A stretch of DNA of 64,000 nucleotides, taken from assembly GCF_003143935.1 (NCBI RefSeq), contig NZ_QFRX01000001.1, positions 3,244,637-3,308,636 of the forward strand. The letters run 5' to 3'. How positions within the stretch are numbered: the stretch's first letter is position 1; every line of letters starts with the position of its first letter. The notes beneath the pieces were generated by a model. It saw only the letters and a program-made list of their open reading frames with translations. It was not told the origin of the DNA and did not search any database. This document shows positions 1 to 9,301 of the stretch, one piece after another. The DNA is from Streptomyces sp. Act143. Its GTDB lineage: Bacteria; Actinomycetota; Actinomycetes; Streptomycetales; Streptomycetaceae. Position numbers and translations under genes: made by a program.

Positions 1-28
1 GTGGAGCCTGCGTCTCCGCAGGTCCGAG

Positions 29-100
29 CTGGTCTACCTGGACTCGAACCAAGACTAACTGAACCAGAATCAGTCGTGCTGCCAATTACACCATAGACCA
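29..100 (-). tRNA. tRNA-Gln (CTG)
   Basis: On the minus strand this folds into a 72-nt cloverleaf with a TGGTCTA/TAGACCA acceptor stem, discriminator G, TTCGAGTC in the T-loop region and anticodon loop TTCTGGT, giving CTG (reads CAG). It is the last of four tRNA genes in the cluster. The CCA end is not encoded. The acceptor stem differs from the other tRNA-Gln by a paired T-A/C-G change. Confidence 0.95.
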
Positions 101-120
101 ATGTGGTTTAGACCAGACAG

Positions 121-193
121 TACCCCCGACCGGATTCGAACCGGCGCTACCGCCTTGAGAGGGCGGCGTGCTAGGCCGCTACACAACGGGGGC
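121..193 (-). tRNA. tRNA-Glu (CTC)
   Basis: A 73-nt minus-strand cloverleaf. The GCCCCCG/CGGGGGT acceptor stem has a G-T top pair and discriminator A. The anticodon stem is CCGCC/GGCGG and the loop CTCTCAA gives anticodon CTC. CCA is not encoded. It is nearly identical to the Glu tRNA at 256-328; the clear difference is the closing pair of the anticodon stem. Confidence 0.95.
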
Positions 194-255
194 CCTAGCG
201 ATCCTGCATCGATGGTGGTGGGAGCTACCCGAGCCACCTTCGCGGGAAGGATCTG

Positions 256-328
256 TACCCCCGACCGGATTCGAACCGGCGCTACTGCCTTGAGAGGGCA
301 GCGTGCTAGGCCGCTACACAACGGGGGC
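256..328 (-). tRNA. tRNA-Glu (CTC)
   Basis: Second copy of tRNA-Glu(CTC), 73 nt, minus strand. It differs from the copy at 121-193 at the anticodon stem (TGCCC/GGGCA type instead of CGCCC/GGGCG), which is a compensatory pair change. It lies 62 nt from the other Glu gene and 21 nt from the upstream tRNA-Gln. Confidence 0.95.
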
Positions 329-349
329 TTTGCAGATGAGCTCTGCGAG

Positions 350-421
350 CTGGCCTACCTGGACTCGAACCAAGACTAACTGAACCAGAATCAGTCGTGC
401 TGCCAATTACACCATAGGCCA
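350..421 (-). tRNA. tRNA-Gln (CTG)
   Basis: First gene of the minus-strand tRNA cluster; 72 nt, anticodon CTG, acceptor stem TGGCCTA/TAGGCCA, discriminator G. The body matches the Gln gene at 29-100 apart from the compensated acceptor-stem pair. The order Gln-Glu-Glu-Gln suggests a local inverted or nested duplication. No integrase or attachment repeat is visible next to it. Confidence 0.95.
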
Positions 422-512
422 CTGGAACGCAAGCCCCGAGGGGGATCTTGTTCTAGTTTCACGCTGTGGGGTTCCGGCCTTTCGGCCCGCTCCCCTCGGC
501 GCAGGAAGAACA

Positions 513-1244
513 TTACCCGAAGGTGGACGGGGCTCCAAAACGGGTATCCGCGCCGAGGAGCGCGGGGAGTTCGGCGAGGGTGGCGATCCGGTGCGGGCCG
601 ACGGGTGCGTCGACGTCGGCGTAGGCGCCGTCACGATTGATCCACACCGAGAGCAGGCCGGCGTCGGCGGCGCCCCGGCCGTCGATCTCCGGGTGGTCCC
701 CGACGTACGCCACCTCGTGCGGGGCGAGGTCGAGGGCGTCGCAGGCGGCGAGGAAGGCGGCGGCCTCCGGTTTGGAGACACCGAGTTCCGCAGCGCACAG
801 GATCGCCTCGAAGCGGTCGTGCACGCCGAGGACGCGCAGCTTGTGGTCCTGGACGTGGATGCTGGAGTTGGACAGCACGGCGTGCCGGTGGCTGGCGGCG
901 AGGCTGTCCAGGACCGGCAGGACGTCCGGGAAGAGGGCCCAGACGGTCTCGTAGTGGGCCAGGTAGCGCCGGAACCAGGCATCGGCGTCGGCGTCCGTCA
1001 GCCGCTCGCCCAGGAACACCCGTACACGGTCGCGGCGCTGGTCCTCGAAGGAGATCTCGCCGGCCGAGAAACGCGCCCACTGGGCGTCGGTGATGTTCCG
1101 CCAACGCACGAGGGCCTGCTCCGGGGTCTCGTCCCCGGTGAGCAGGCCCTCGGCCGTCAGATGCAGGCGCATGCCCTCGCGGTCCGCCGTGGTGTAGTCG
1201 AAGAGAGTGTCGTCCACATCCCAGATCACGGCGTGAATGCTCAT
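513..1244 (-). CDS. HAD-family hydrolase (putative phosphatase)
   Basis: A 243-aa soluble protein with the HAD fold. Motif I, DVDDT, is at about residues 9-13 and supplies the nucleophilic and acid/base aspartates. A LSNSS motif II is near residue 124, and the GDHPEIDGRGAADAG stretch near residue 200 is motif III/IV with the acidic Mg2+-binding pair. Length and cap insertion fit the small-molecule phosphatase group (phosphoglycolate or nucleotide-like); the substrate cannot be read. The ATG at 1244 starts directly with the conserved strand, so the start is well placed, though the RBS is weak. It is transcribed with gltX toward the tRNA genes and is separated from gltX by 46 bp. Confidence 0.85.
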   Translation of the reverse strand: MSIHAVIWDVDDTLFDYTTADREGMRLHLTAEGLLTGDETPEQALVRWRNITDAQWARFSAGEISFEDQRRDRVRVFLGERLTDADADAWFRRYLAHYETVWALFPDVLPVLDSLAASHRHAVLSNSSIHVQDHKLRVLGVHDRFEAILCAAELGVSKPEAAAFLAACDALDLAPHEVAYVGDHPEIDGRGAADAGLLSVWINRDGAYADVDAPVGPHRIATLAELPALLGADTRFGAPSTFG

Positions 1245-1290
1245 GATCCGACGGTAACTCGGGCCGCGCGGGCGCGTCCGGCGATTGGGA

Positions 1291-2766
1291 TTACGCCGCC
1301 AGCTTCGCCAGCGCCGCGTCGATGCGGGCCAGCGTCGTCTCCTTGCCCAGGATCTCCAGGGACTCGAAGAGCGGCAGGCCGACGGTGCGGCCGGTGACGG
1401 CGACGCGGACCGGGGCCTGGGCCTTGCCGAGCTTGAGGCCGTGGGCCTCGCCGGCGGCCAGGACGGCCTCCTTCAGCGACTCCGCCGAGGTCCAGTCGGC
1501 CGCGTCCAGCTTCTCGCGGGCCGTCGTCAGCAGGGCGTCGCTGCCCTCCTTCATCGCCTTCGTCCAGGACGGCTCGTCGAAGACCGGCTCGGGGAGGAAG
1601 AGGAAGTCGACGTTGTCGGTGATCTCCGACAGGACCTTCAGACGGGTCTGCGCGTGCGGGGCGATCGCCTGCCACTTCGCGTCGTCGAAGTCCTCCGGGG
1701 ACCACGGGGCGAAGGGGGCCTTCAGCCAGGGCGCGCAGCGCTCGGTGAAGTCCTTCACGTCCAGCAGGCGGATGTGGTCGGCGTTGATCGCCTCGCACTT
1801 CTTCAGGTCGAAGCGCGCCGGGTTGGGGTTCACGTCCGCGATGTCGAAGGCCGCGACCAGCTCGTCGGTGGTGAAGATGTCCTTGTCCGCCGAGAGCGAC
1901 CAGCCCAGCAGGGACAGGTAGTTGAGCAGCCCCTCGGGCAGGAAGCCGCGCTCGCGGTAGAGGTTGAGGGAGGCCTGCGGGTCGCGCTTGGAGAGCTTCT
2001 TGTTGCCCTCGCCCATCACGTAGGGCAGGTGGCCGAACTGCGGGATGCCCTTGGCGACGCCCAGCTCGATCAGCGCCTTGTACAGGGCGATCTGGCGGGG
2101 GGTGGAGGAGAGCAGGTCCTCGCCGCGCAGGACGTGGGTGATCTCCATCAGGGCGTCGTCGACCGGGTTGACGAGGGTGTACAGCGGGGCGCCGTTGGCG
2201 CGGACGATGCCGTAGTCCGGGACGTTCTCCGGGGTGAACGTCAGCTCGCCGCGGACCAGGTCCGTGAAGGTGATCGTCTCGTCGGGCATGCGGAAGCGGA
2301 CGATCGGCTCGCGGCCCTCGGCGCGGTAGGCCTCGACCTGCTCGGCGCTCAGGTCGCGGCAGTGGCCGTCGTAGCCGGAGGGCTTGCCGGCGGCGCGGGC
2401 GGCCTCGCGGCGCTCGTCCAGCTCCGTCTGGGAGCAGTAGCAGTGGTAGGCGTGGCCGGCGTCCAGGAGCTTGGCGGCGACGTCCTTGTAGAGGTCCATG
2501 CGCTGCGACTGGCGGTAGGGCGCGTGCGGGCCGCCGATCTCGGGGCCCTCGTCCCAGTCGAAGCCCAGCCAGCGCATCGAGTCGAGCAGCTGGTTGTACG
2601 ACTCCTCGGAGTCGCGGGCCGCGTCGGTGTCCTCGATGCGGAAGACCAGGGTGCCCTGGTGGTGCCGGGCGAACGCCCAGTTGAACAGGGCGGTGCGGAC
2701 CAGGCCCACGTGGGGGTTACCGGTGGGCGAGGGGCAGAAACGTACGCGGACGGGTGCGCTAGCCAC
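1291..2766 (-). CDS. gltX: Glutamate--tRNA ligase
   Basis: Class I aminoacyl-tRNA synthetase that charges tRNA-Glu (and, in most actinobacteria, tRNA-Gln as the first step of the GatCAB route). The HIGH signature appears as [11 protein letters not shown] near the N-terminus and KMSKS as KLSKRD in mid-protein; the 491-aa length is normal. The GTG at 2766 is chosen because it gives the family N-terminus ([10 protein letters not shown]) with AAGG upstream; a TTG at 2775 would add three residues. The start overlaps the stop of the upstream FAH-family gene by 8 bp, indicating translational coupling. Two tRNA-Glu and two tRNA-Gln genes lie just downstream, an apt neighbourhood for this enzyme. Confidence 0.97.
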   Translation of the reverse strand: MASAPVRVRFCPSPTGNPHVGLVRTALFNWAFARHHQGTLVFRIEDTDAARDSEESYNQLLDSMRWLGFDWDEGPEIGGPHAPYRQSQRMDLYKDVAAKLLDAGHAYHCYCSQTELDERREAARAAGKPSGYDGHCRDLSAEQVEAYRAEGREPIVRFRMPDETITFTDLVRGELTFTPENVPDYGIVRANGAPLYTLVNPVDDALMEITHVLRGEDLLSSTPRQIALYKALIELGVAKGIPQFGHLPYVMGEGNKKLSKRDPQASLNLYRERGFLPEGLLNYLSLLGWSLSADKDIFTTDELVAAFDIADVNPNPARFDLKKCEAINADHIRLLDVKDFTERCAPWLKAPFAPWSPEDFDDAKWQAIAPHAQTRLKVLSEITDNVDFLFLPEPVFDEPSWTKAMKEGSDALLTTAREKLDAADWTSAESLKEAVLAAGEAHGLKLGKAQAPVRVAVTGRTVGLPLFESLEILGKETTLARIDAALAKLAA

Positions 2767-3544
2767 GCTTGACAACCTTGTTGGTGAGAGTGCCGATGCC
2801 TTCGATGGTGACGGCGACCTCGTCGCCGACGGTGAGCGGCCCGACGCCTGCCGGGGTGCCCGTGAGGATCACGTCGCCGGGGAGCAGCGTCATGGCCTCG
2901 GAGATGTTGACGATCAGATCCTCGATCGGGTGGATCATCTCGCTGGTGCGGCCCAGCTGGCGTTGTTCGCCGTTGACCGTGAGCTGGATGGTCAGGTCGG
3001 ACGCCGTCGCCAGGTCGAGGCCGGTCTCCACCCAGGGCCCGAGCGGGCAGGAGGAGTCGAAGCCCTTGGCCCGCGCCCACTGCTTCTCACGCTTCTGGAC
3101 GTCACGGGCGGTGATGTCGTTCGCGCAGGTGAAGCCGAAGATCACGTCCTGGACTCGCTCGCGCGGGACCTCGCGGCACATACGGCCGATGACCACCGCG
3201 AGCTCGGCCTCGTGGTGGAGGTCCTCGGTGAAGGAGGGGTACTGGATCGCGTCGCCCGGGCCGATCACCGAGGTGGAGGGCTTGAAGAAGGCGAACGGGA
3301 CGTCCGGGACCTCGTTGCCCAGCTCCTTGGCGTGGTCGGCGTAGTTGCGGCCGTACGCCACGACCTTGTTGGGGAGCACCGGCGGCAGCAGCCGGACCTT
3401 GCTCAGCGGGACCTTGGTGCCGGAGAGCTCGAAGTCCGCGAACGGGATGCCCTTGATGATGTCGAGGACGAGCTCGTCCGGCTTGTCACCCTCGACCGCG
3501 CCGAAGGCGACGTTCCCGTCGATGGAGAATCTGGCGATGCGCAC
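2759..3544 (-). CDS. Fumarylacetoacetate hydrolase-family protein
   Basis: A 261-aa protein of the FAH/HpcE fold, which breaks C-C bonds in beta-diketo acids or isomerises aromatic catabolism products using a divalent metal. Visible signatures are [15 protein letters not shown], the metal-site acidic cluster in the [12 protein letters not shown] segment (two glutamates), and [15 protein letters not shown] near the C-terminus. The GTG start at 3544 is chosen because AAGGATC lies just upstream; a longer reading frame to 3625 has no RBS and adds residues unlike the family. It is translationally coupled to gltX. The substrate is not predictable; orthologues next to gltX are common in Streptomyces as I recall. 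Confidence 0.9.
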   Translation of the reverse strand: MRIARFSIDGNVAFGAVEGDKPDELVLDIIKGIPFADFELSGTKVPLSKVRLLPPVLPNKVVAYGRNYADHAKELGNEVPDVPFAFFKPSTSVIGPGDAIQYPSFTEDLHHEAELAVVIGRMCREVPRERVQDVIFGFTCANDITARDVQKREKQWARAKGFDSSCPLGPWVETGLDLATASDLTIQLTVNGEQRQLGRTSEMIHPIEDLIVNISEAMTLLPGDVILTGTPAGVGPLTVGDEVAVTIEGIGTLTNKVVKRG

Positions 3545-3682
3545 GGGATCCTTGCGCCCCTTAACTGAGCTGGCTGGAGTCTGACGCTCCAGGCTAACGC
3601 GGCAAGGGGCGGGTGCCGCGCGCAATAACCGAGGGCGCCCCGCGGCTCGGCGTGGGCGCCCTGGTGGTGGTGCGGCTGTGAT

Positions 3683-3868
3683 CTACTCGGCGACGGCTGC
3701 GGCCGGGATCTCCATCAGGACCGTGCGCCGCGGGTTGGCCGTCTGGGCCGGGAGGTCGACGGAGTGCTCCGGGAGCTCCGGGGTCTGCAGGTCGTCGGCG
3801 TCCTCGAGATGCGCCAGCGTCGTGCGCCGCGGGTTGGCAATGTTGCGGAACATCATCGTCGTCTTCAC
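3683..3868 (-). CDS. Small protein with duplicated NPRRT motif
   Basis: A 61-aa protein of unknown function. It carries the same motif twice: IANPRRTTLAHLED near residues 10-23 and TANPRRTVLMEIPAA near 43-57, separated by an acidic, proline-containing linker. The first codon is GTG at 3868; in-frame ATG codons at 3856 and 3853 are alternatives. It is transcribed away from conservon 1 and lies 138 bp upstream of the FAH-gltX pair. The duplicated short motif is what one might see in a binding adaptor or a modified precursor peptide, but no modifying enzyme sits beside it, so no function is assigned. Confidence 0.6.
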   Translation of the reverse strand: MKTTMMFRNIANPRRTTLAHLEDADDLQTPELPEHSVDLPAQTANPRRTVLMEIPAAAVAE

Positions 3869-4471
3869 GGTTGTAGTGGACCTTGTCGTCCTCGGGCGCA
3901 GGCGGGGCCCCGAAGGACCCTCGCGCAGACGCAGGTTGTCAAAGTGTTACGTCATGTAAAGCGTCAGGCTAAACATGCAATTCCCCTCCGATCAGCCGAA
4001 GACCCCTTGATCCGCATGTGAGTTTGCTCACGGCCGGAGGGGCAAAGCGGTCAATTCCGGCCCGCGCCTCACCCCTACGAAACGGACATTGACCCCCTGA
4101 AGCCATCATTCCGCTCCTGATCATGGCGACTGGGACACCCGCCCCGCACCAACGTTACGTGGGCATACGTCCGTTATCGCCCGGATCACTTTCTACGACC
4201 GGTGACGCACCCCTCACATGGTGTCACGTAGGTCACGGCCTGACCCACGGCCCTTGTTGGAGATCCTGCACTGTGCTGGAATCTCACGGACCGCCGCAGG
4301 AACGAGCCGGCGCACAGGGGGCGCGACGAGCGCCGAGTGGCGGCGAGAAGGGGGAGCCAGCGCCGGTCACTCACGACCATCGGGGGGCGTAATTCAGGGC
4401 GCCCCTCAGTACGCCGACACCGTGTCCTTCCGTTCACCCGGAGGGCGCCTGGTCCAGAGGTTGCGACGCTA
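3869..4471. other. Intergenic region upstream of conservon 1
   Basis: About 600 bp without a convincing gene, lying between the divergent 61-aa gene and cvnA1. A relatively AT-rich stretch at 3937-3990 contains TTACGTCATGTAA (3945-3957, imperfect dyad) and is the best place for promoters. The rest would be a long leader for cvnA1. Short frames here lack family features and RBSs. Confidence 0.5.
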
Positions 4472-7400
4472 GTGCAGGGACGTTTCAAGAGGGATGGCAG
4501 TGCTTCGGCGGAGCCGGAGCCGCACGGCGGGACGACTGCCCCCAGCAATGGCAGCTCCTCGCCCCAGCACGCCCAGAACCCGGGCACGGCGGCATCCGGC
4601 GACGGAGGGCCGCGCCCCGGCGCGTCGGCCTCCGGGGCCGGGAACCCCGCCGCCCCGAAGACCAGGACGCCGAAGGGCCCTAGCGGTCCCGGCTCGCGAA
4701 TAGCGCTGCGCAACTGGCGTATCTCCACGCGTCTGGTCTCGCTGCTCGCGCTACCCGTGGTCGCGGCCACCTCGCTGGGCGCCCTGCGCATCAGCGACAA
4801 CGTGGACGACATCCAGCAGCTCGAGAACATGAAGCTGCTCACGGACATGACCAAGCAGGCCACGGCCCTGGCCGAGGCGCTGCAGAACGAGCGTGACCAG
4901 TCGGCCGGCCCGCTGGCGCACGGCTCCAGCGCGAGCGACTACACGATCAAGGGACTGCGGGACAAGACCGACCGCGCCATCACGGACTTCGTCGACTCCT
5001 CGGAGGAGATCGGCGACGAGAGCGGCAGCCTCCAGGGCATCCGCGACAACGTGGTGCTCCTCGTGGCCAGCCTGCGCTCGGTCGCGCAGGTCCGTAACAG
5101 CGCCTACGAGACCCAGGACAACTCCACCCAGACGGTGGAGGCCTACCACCGGCTCATCACGCAGCTGCTGGACCTCTCGCAGGACATGGCGCAGGCCACC
5201 AGCAACCCCGACATGATCCAGCGGACGCGTTCCCTGGCGGCCTTCTCCGCCGCCAAGGAGTACGCCTCCATCCAGCGCGCCGTCCTCGCCGCGGCCCTGC
5301 CCGCGAACAAGACGACCTTCGGTGACCTCTCGGAGAACGACCGGCTGTACGCCCAGTCGGCCCTGAAGAGCGAGGAATCCGAGCTCAAGAGCTTCCAGTC
5401 CATCTACGGCAAGGCCAGCGCCGTCGAGCTTCTGGAGCCCATCAGCGACAACAACACCACCATCCAGGCCTCCGACACCTACGCCAGCCGTGCCCTGGAC
5501 TCGCCGAACGGTCTGGAGAACCTGGACAAGCGGTCGTACAAGGACTGGCTGGACGACAGCTCGACCAAGATCGACCAGATGGGCAAGATCGAGAGCACCC
5601 TGCTCGAACAGATGGAGCAGAAGGCCCGCGAGCTGCGCAACGAGTCGCAGAGCGAAGCGATCATCTCCGGTGCGCTGATCCTGCTCGTCCTCGGTATCTC
5701 GCTCGTCGGCGCGTTCGTCGTGGCCCGGTCCATGATCCGCTCGCTGCGGCGGCTGGAGGAGACCGCGACCAAGGTCGCCACCGACCGTCTGCCCGAGCTG
5801 GTCAAGCAGCTGTCCGAGTCCGACCCGCAGGACGTCGACACGTCCGTGGAGTCGGTCGGTGTGCACTCGCGCGACGAGATCGGCAAGGTGGCCGCGGCCT
5901 TCGACGACGTGCACCGCGAGGCGGTCCGCCTCGCCGCCGAGCAGGCCCTGCTGCGGGGCAACGTCAACGCGATGTTCACCAACCTCTCGCGCCGTTCCCA
6001 GGGTCTTATCCAGCGCCAGCTCTCGCTCATCTCCGAGCTGGAGTCCCGCGAGGCCGACCCGGACCAGCTGTCCTCGCTGTTCAAGCTCGACCACCTCGCG
6101 ACGCGTATGCGCCGTAACGGTGAGAACCTCCTCGTCCTCGCCGGTGAGGAGCCCGGCCGTCGCTGGACCCGGCCGGTCCCGCTGGTCGACGTGCTCCGCG
6201 CCGCCGCCTCCGAGGTGGAGCAGTACGAGCGCATCGAGCTGGCCGCCGTGCCGACGACCGAGGTCGCCGGCCGGGTCGTCAACGACCTCGTGCACCTCCT
6301 CGCCGAGCTGCTCGAGAACGCCACCTCCTTCTCCTCGCCGCAGACCAAGGTCAAGGTCACCGGTCACGCGCTGCCCGACGGCCGCGTCCTGATCGAGATC
6401 CACGACACCGGCATCGGCCTCTCCCCCGAGGACCTCGCCGCGATCAACGAGCGGCTCGCCTCGCCGCCCACCGTGGACGTCTCGGTCTCCCGCCGCATGG
6501 GTCTGTTCGTGGTCGGCCGGCTGTCGCAGCGCCACGGCATCCGCATCCAGCTCCGGCCGTCCGACTCCGGTGGTACGACCGCGCTGGTCATGCTGCCCGT
6601 CGACGTCGCCCAGGGCGGCAAGAAGCCGCAGCCCAAGCCCGGTCAGGGTGCGGGCGGCGGCGCGCCGTCCGCCGCGCAGGCGGCCGCCGGTGTGGCCGCG
6701 GCCCGTAGCGGCTCCGGCCGGCCCGGTGGCGGTTCGCTGGGCGCCGGTGCGCCCGGTGGCGGTGCCCTCGGTGGCGGTGCTCCGGCCGGTGGCCGGATCG
6801 GCGCCGGTCAGGGACCGCGGGCCGCGCTGCCGGGTACCGGCAACGGCGGCCGTCCGGGCGCGCCGGGTGGCGCGCGCGGGCCGCAGTCCCCGTCGGCTCC
6901 GCCGCAGGGCCGGCCCGCTCCGGCCGGTGCGGGTGCGGGCTTCGGCGGTCAGGCTCCGGGTGCCCCGCAGGGTCTCCAGGCGGCCGGTACCGGTGGCATG
7001 CAGGACGCGTTCGGTGGCGGTCGGCCGCCGCAGCAGTCCGCTCCGTCGGCGGGCTCGGGCGAGCGGGGCGGCCGTCGGGGCCGTCAGCTGCCGGGCCGCA
7101 ACGGTCCGCGGGCCGAGCTGCCGGGCGGCAACGCTCAGCAGTCGCGGCCCAGTTGGAGCGACGAGAACGCCCAGCCGCAGATCTCGCACGCCTCGCTCGA
7201 CACCCCGCGCGGCCATGACGAGCAGGACCCCTCGCAGACCTCGCGCATGCCGCGGATCGACGACCGGCAGGGCCCGGGCTCCACGTCCGAGTTCCCGCGC
7301 CCGGACTTCGACGCCCCGATGCCCGGTGTCGGCGGCCCGCAGCAGACCGGTCAGTTCCCGCGGCCGAACATGGCCCCCGGTGCGCAGGACTCCGGCCAGT

Positions 7401-8368
7401 ACGCCAGGCCCGGGACCTCGCAGGACTCCGGCCAGTTCGCCCCGTCCGACTTCGGCGGGCCGCAGGGCACGGGGCAGTTCGCCCAGCCGGGCGGCAACGC
7501 CCCGCAGGACGGCACCGGTTCCTTCGTCCGCTCGGACATCTTCGGCACCCCGGCCGCGACCGGCCCGTCCGCGACCGGCCAGTTCCCGGTCCCGCAGGGC
7601 TACGACAACGGCTCCACCGGCCAGTTCCCGGTCCCGCAGAGCTACGACAACGGCTCCACCGGCCAGTTCCCGGTGCCGGGCCAGGACAGCAGCTCCACCG
7701 GCCAGCACGCGCTGCCGGGCCGCCAGTCCCCCGGCGGACCGGTGAACCCGCAGCAGACCGGCCAGTTCGAGCGGCCGCAGCAGGACGCCGGACGCGGTCC
7801 CGCCGACTTCGGCGCCCCGCGGCCCCCGGCCCCGCAGCGTCCGCAGGCGCAGCGGCCGGTACGCCAGGAGCCCGAGGCGCTGCCCCCGGCGACCGGCTCC
7901 GGCGACGGACGTACGCCGCTCTACGACACCCTGGAGACCAACTGGTTCCACGGTGCGCAGGACCAGGGCCAGGGTCAGCAGGCGAACGGCAACGGTGCGG
8001 CCCCGGCCGCCCCGCAGGCCCAGGCTCCTCAGCAGCCGCAGGCTCCGGCTGCCCCGCAGCGCCCCGGGTCGGCGGCCTGGCGCAGCTCGCCGAACGACGA
8101 CCTCGTCCGGCAGGCCGAGCGCGTCCGGCAGCCCGCCGCGGGCGGTGTCACCACCTCCGGTCTGCCGCGCCGGGTGCCCCGGGCGAACCTCGTCCCGGGC
8201 ACGGCTCAGCAGCAACAGCACCAAGCCGGTCCGGCGGTCTCCCGTGCGCCTGATGACGTACGCGGCCGTCTGACCAATCTCCGTCGGGGTATCGCACAGG
8301 GTCGTCAGGTCGGCGGTAACGGCCAGACGGGCAGCTTCCCGAACCCCACTCACCAGCAGGAGCGTTAG
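4472..8368 (+). CDS. cvnA1: Conservon sensor kinase-like protein CvnA (first conservon)
   Basis: A 1298-aa membrane sensor that heads conservon 1. CvnA proteins sit in the membrane and form a G-protein-like complex with CvnB, C and D. The N-terminal region has a membrane segment around LVSLLALPVVAATSLGAL, a long helical extracellular sensing region of the nitrate-sensing type, a second membrane segment (SGALILLVLGISLVGAFVV), a HAMP-like region and a HATPase domain. N-box HLLAELLENATSF and G-boxes EIHDTGIGL and RMGLFVVGRLS are intact. No typical phosphoacceptor histidine box is obvious. The last ~600 residues are a low-complexity Gly/Pro/Gln tail with TGQFPVPQ-type repeats. The GTG at 4472 is taken as start with CAGAGG upstream; the exact start is uncertain. 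Confidence 0.9.
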   Translation: MQGRFKRDGSASAEPEPHGGTTAPSNGSSSPQHAQNPGTAASGDGGPRPGASASGAGNPAAPKTRTPKGPSGPGSRIALRNWRISTRLVSLLALPVVAATSLGALRISDNVDDIQQLENMKLLTDMTKQATALAEALQNERDQSAGPLAHGSSASDYTIKGLRDKTDRAITDFVDSSEEIGDESGSLQGIRDNVVLLVASLRSVAQVRNSAYETQDNSTQTVEAYHRLITQLLDLSQDMAQATSNPDMIQRTRSLAAFSAAKEYASIQRAVLAAALPANKTTFGDLSENDRLYAQSALKSEESELKSFQSIYGKASAVELLEPISDNNTTIQASDTYASRALDSPNGLENLDKRSYKDWLDDSSTKIDQMGKIESTLLEQMEQKARELRNESQSEAIISGALILLVLGISLVGAFVVARSMIRSLRRLEETATKVATDRLPELVKQLSESDPQDVDTSVESVGVHSRDEIGKVAAAFDDVHREAVRLAAEQALLRGNVNAMFTNLSRRSQGLIQRQLSLISELESREADPDQLSSLFKLDHLATRMRRNGENLLVLAGEEPGRRWTRPVPLVDVLRAAASEVEQYERIELAAVPTTEVAGRVVNDLVHLLAELLENATSFSSPQTKVKVTGHALPDGRVLIEIHDTGIGLSPEDLAAINERLASPPTVDVSVSRRMGLFVVGRLSQRHGIRIQLRPSDSGGTTALVMLPVDVAQGGKKPQPKPGQGAGGGAPSAAQAAAGVAAARSGSGRPGGGSLGAGAPGGGALGGGAPAGGRIGAGQGPRAALPGTGNGGRPGAPGGARGPQSPSAPPQGRPAPAGAGAGFGGQAPGAPQGLQAAGTGGMQDAFGGGRPPQQSAPSAGSGERGGRRGRQLPGRNGPRAELPGGNAQQSRPSWSDENAQPQISHASLDTPRGHDEQDPSQTSRMPRIDDRQGPGSTSEFPRPDFDAPMPGVGGPQQTGQFPRPNMAPGAQDSGQYARPGTSQDSGQFAPSDFGGPQGTGQFAQPGGNAPQDGTGSFVRSDIFGTPAATGPSATGQFPVPQGYDNGSTGQFPVPQSYDNGSTGQFPVPGQDSSSTGQHALPGRQSPGGPVNPQQTGQFERPQQDAGRGPADFGAPRPPAPQRPQAQRPVRQEPEALPPATGSGDGRTPLYDTLETNWFHGAQDQGQGQQANGNGAAPAAPQAQAPQQPQAPAAPQRPGSAAWRSSPNDDLVRQAERVRQPAAGGVTTSGLPRRVPRANLVPGTAQQQQHQAGPAVSRAPDDVRGRLTNLRRGIAQGRQVGGNGQTGSFPNPTHQQER
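7574..7705 (+). repeat. 42-bp tandem repeat inside cvnA1
   Basis: Three successive units of 42 bp (starting at 7574, 7616 and 7658; the last is diverged) encode TGQFPVPQ-x-YDNGS repeats in the C-terminal tail of CvnA. Looser TGQF units continue on both sides. Such repeats change in copy number by slippage, so the tail length probably varies among strains. Confidence 0.85.
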
Positions 8369-8791
8369 TTGAGCCCGATGAGCCAGGCGGCACAGAACCT
8401 CAACTGGTTGATCACCAACTTCGTGGACAACACCCCCGGGGTGTCCCACACCGTCGTAGTGTCCGCCGACGGTCTTCTGCTGGCGATGTCCGAGGGCTTC
8501 CCGCGCGACCGTGCCGACCAGCTGGCGGCCGTCGCGTCGGGTCTGACCTCGCTCACGGCCGGGGCCTCCCGGATCTTCGAGGGCGGCAACGTGGCACAGA
8601 CGGTCGTCGAGATGGAACGGGGTTTCCTGTTCCTGATGTCCATCTCCGACGGTTCGTCGCTGGCCGTGCTCGCGCACCCGGAGTGCGACATCGGCCTGGT
8701 CGGCTACGAGATGGCTCTGCTCGTCGACCGCGCGGGAGCGGTGCTCACGCCCGATCTCCGCGCGGAACTACAGGGCAGTCTGCTTCACTGA
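8369..8791 (+). CDS. cvnB1: Conservon roadblock/LC7 protein CvnB
   Basis: A 140-aa roadblock/LC7-fold protein, the MglB-like partner of the CvnD GTPase. It shows the conserved LNWLITNFVDNTPGVSH opening and the GYEMALLVDRAG end. The frame can start at a TTG immediately after the cvnA1 stop (8369) or at ATG 8378; the second conservon has GTG at the equivalent first position. The direct abutment to cvnA1 implies translational coupling. The sequence is almost identical in protein to CvnB of the second conservon. Confidence 0.93.
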   Translation: MSPMSQAAQNLNWLITNFVDNTPGVSHTVVVSADGLLLAMSEGFPRDRADQLAAVASGLTSLTAGASRIFEGGNVAQTVVEMERGFLFLMSISDGSSLAVLAHPECDIGLVGYEMALLVDRAGAVLTPDLRAELQGSLLH

Positions 8792-8905
8792 ACCACCCCC
8801 GATCCACCCGCCTCACGAAATCACCGTCGGCCGACACAATCCCCCCACCGGCCTCACCAAGACGGCACGACTGACCGGAAGTTTGCTGTCCCGCCCGGAG
8901 GATCA

Positions 8906-9301
8906 ATGACCCCGCCCACCGCCTCTCATGATCCGTACGCGGAGCCGTACGAGGATGAGGGCGACCAGCCGCTGGTACGTCCGTACGCGATGACCGGTGG
9001 CCGGACCCGGCCGCGCTACCAGCTGGCCATAGAGGCCCTGATCAGCACCACGGCCGACCCGGCAGCGCTCATGGGGCTGCTCCCGGAACACCAGCGCATC
9101 TGCCACCTGTGCCGCGAGGTCAAGTCGGTGGCCGAGGTCTCGGCGCTCCTGGCCATGCCGCTCGGCGTGGCCCGCATCCTCGTCGCGGACCTCGCCGAGG
9201 CAGGTCTCGTCGCCATTCACCAGCCGGGCGGCGACGAGAGCACCGGCGCTCCGGACGTGACACTGCTCGAAAGGGTGCTCAGTGGACTTCGCAAGCTCTG
9301 A
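8906..9301 (+). CDS. cvnC1: Conservon DUF742 protein CvnC
   Basis: A 131-aa DUF742 protein, a winged-helix-like component of the conservon membrane complex. The conserved core runs from LVRPYAMTGGRTRPRYQLA through HRICHLCREVKSVAE-type residues (RICxLC) to GLVAIHQPGGD. The ATG at 8906 is preceded by GGAGGATCA. The end overlaps the cvnD1 start by 20 bp. Confidence 0.93.
   Translation: MTPPTASHDPYAEPYEDEGDQPLVRPYAMTGGRTRPRYQLAIEALISTTADPAALMGLLPEHQRICHLCREVKSVAEVSALLAMPLGVARILVADLAEAGLVAIHQPGGDESTGAPDVTLLERVLSGLRKL

Noticed and set aside
1..421. tRNA cluster as an integration (att) site for a mobile element
   Set aside because: No integrase, excisionase or repeated 3' tRNA fragment was found in the adjoining sequence.
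1285..2772. Long plus-strand open frame (495 codons) opposite gltX
   Set aside because: Mirror frame caused by GC-rich third positions; composition is Gly/Val/Arg/Leu noise, whereas the minus strand gives a complete glutamyl-tRNA synthetase.
4751..8677. 1308-codon minus-strand frame opposite cvnA1
   Set aside because: Antisense shadow of cvnA1 and cvnB1 without domains; the plus strand has the HATPase motifs.
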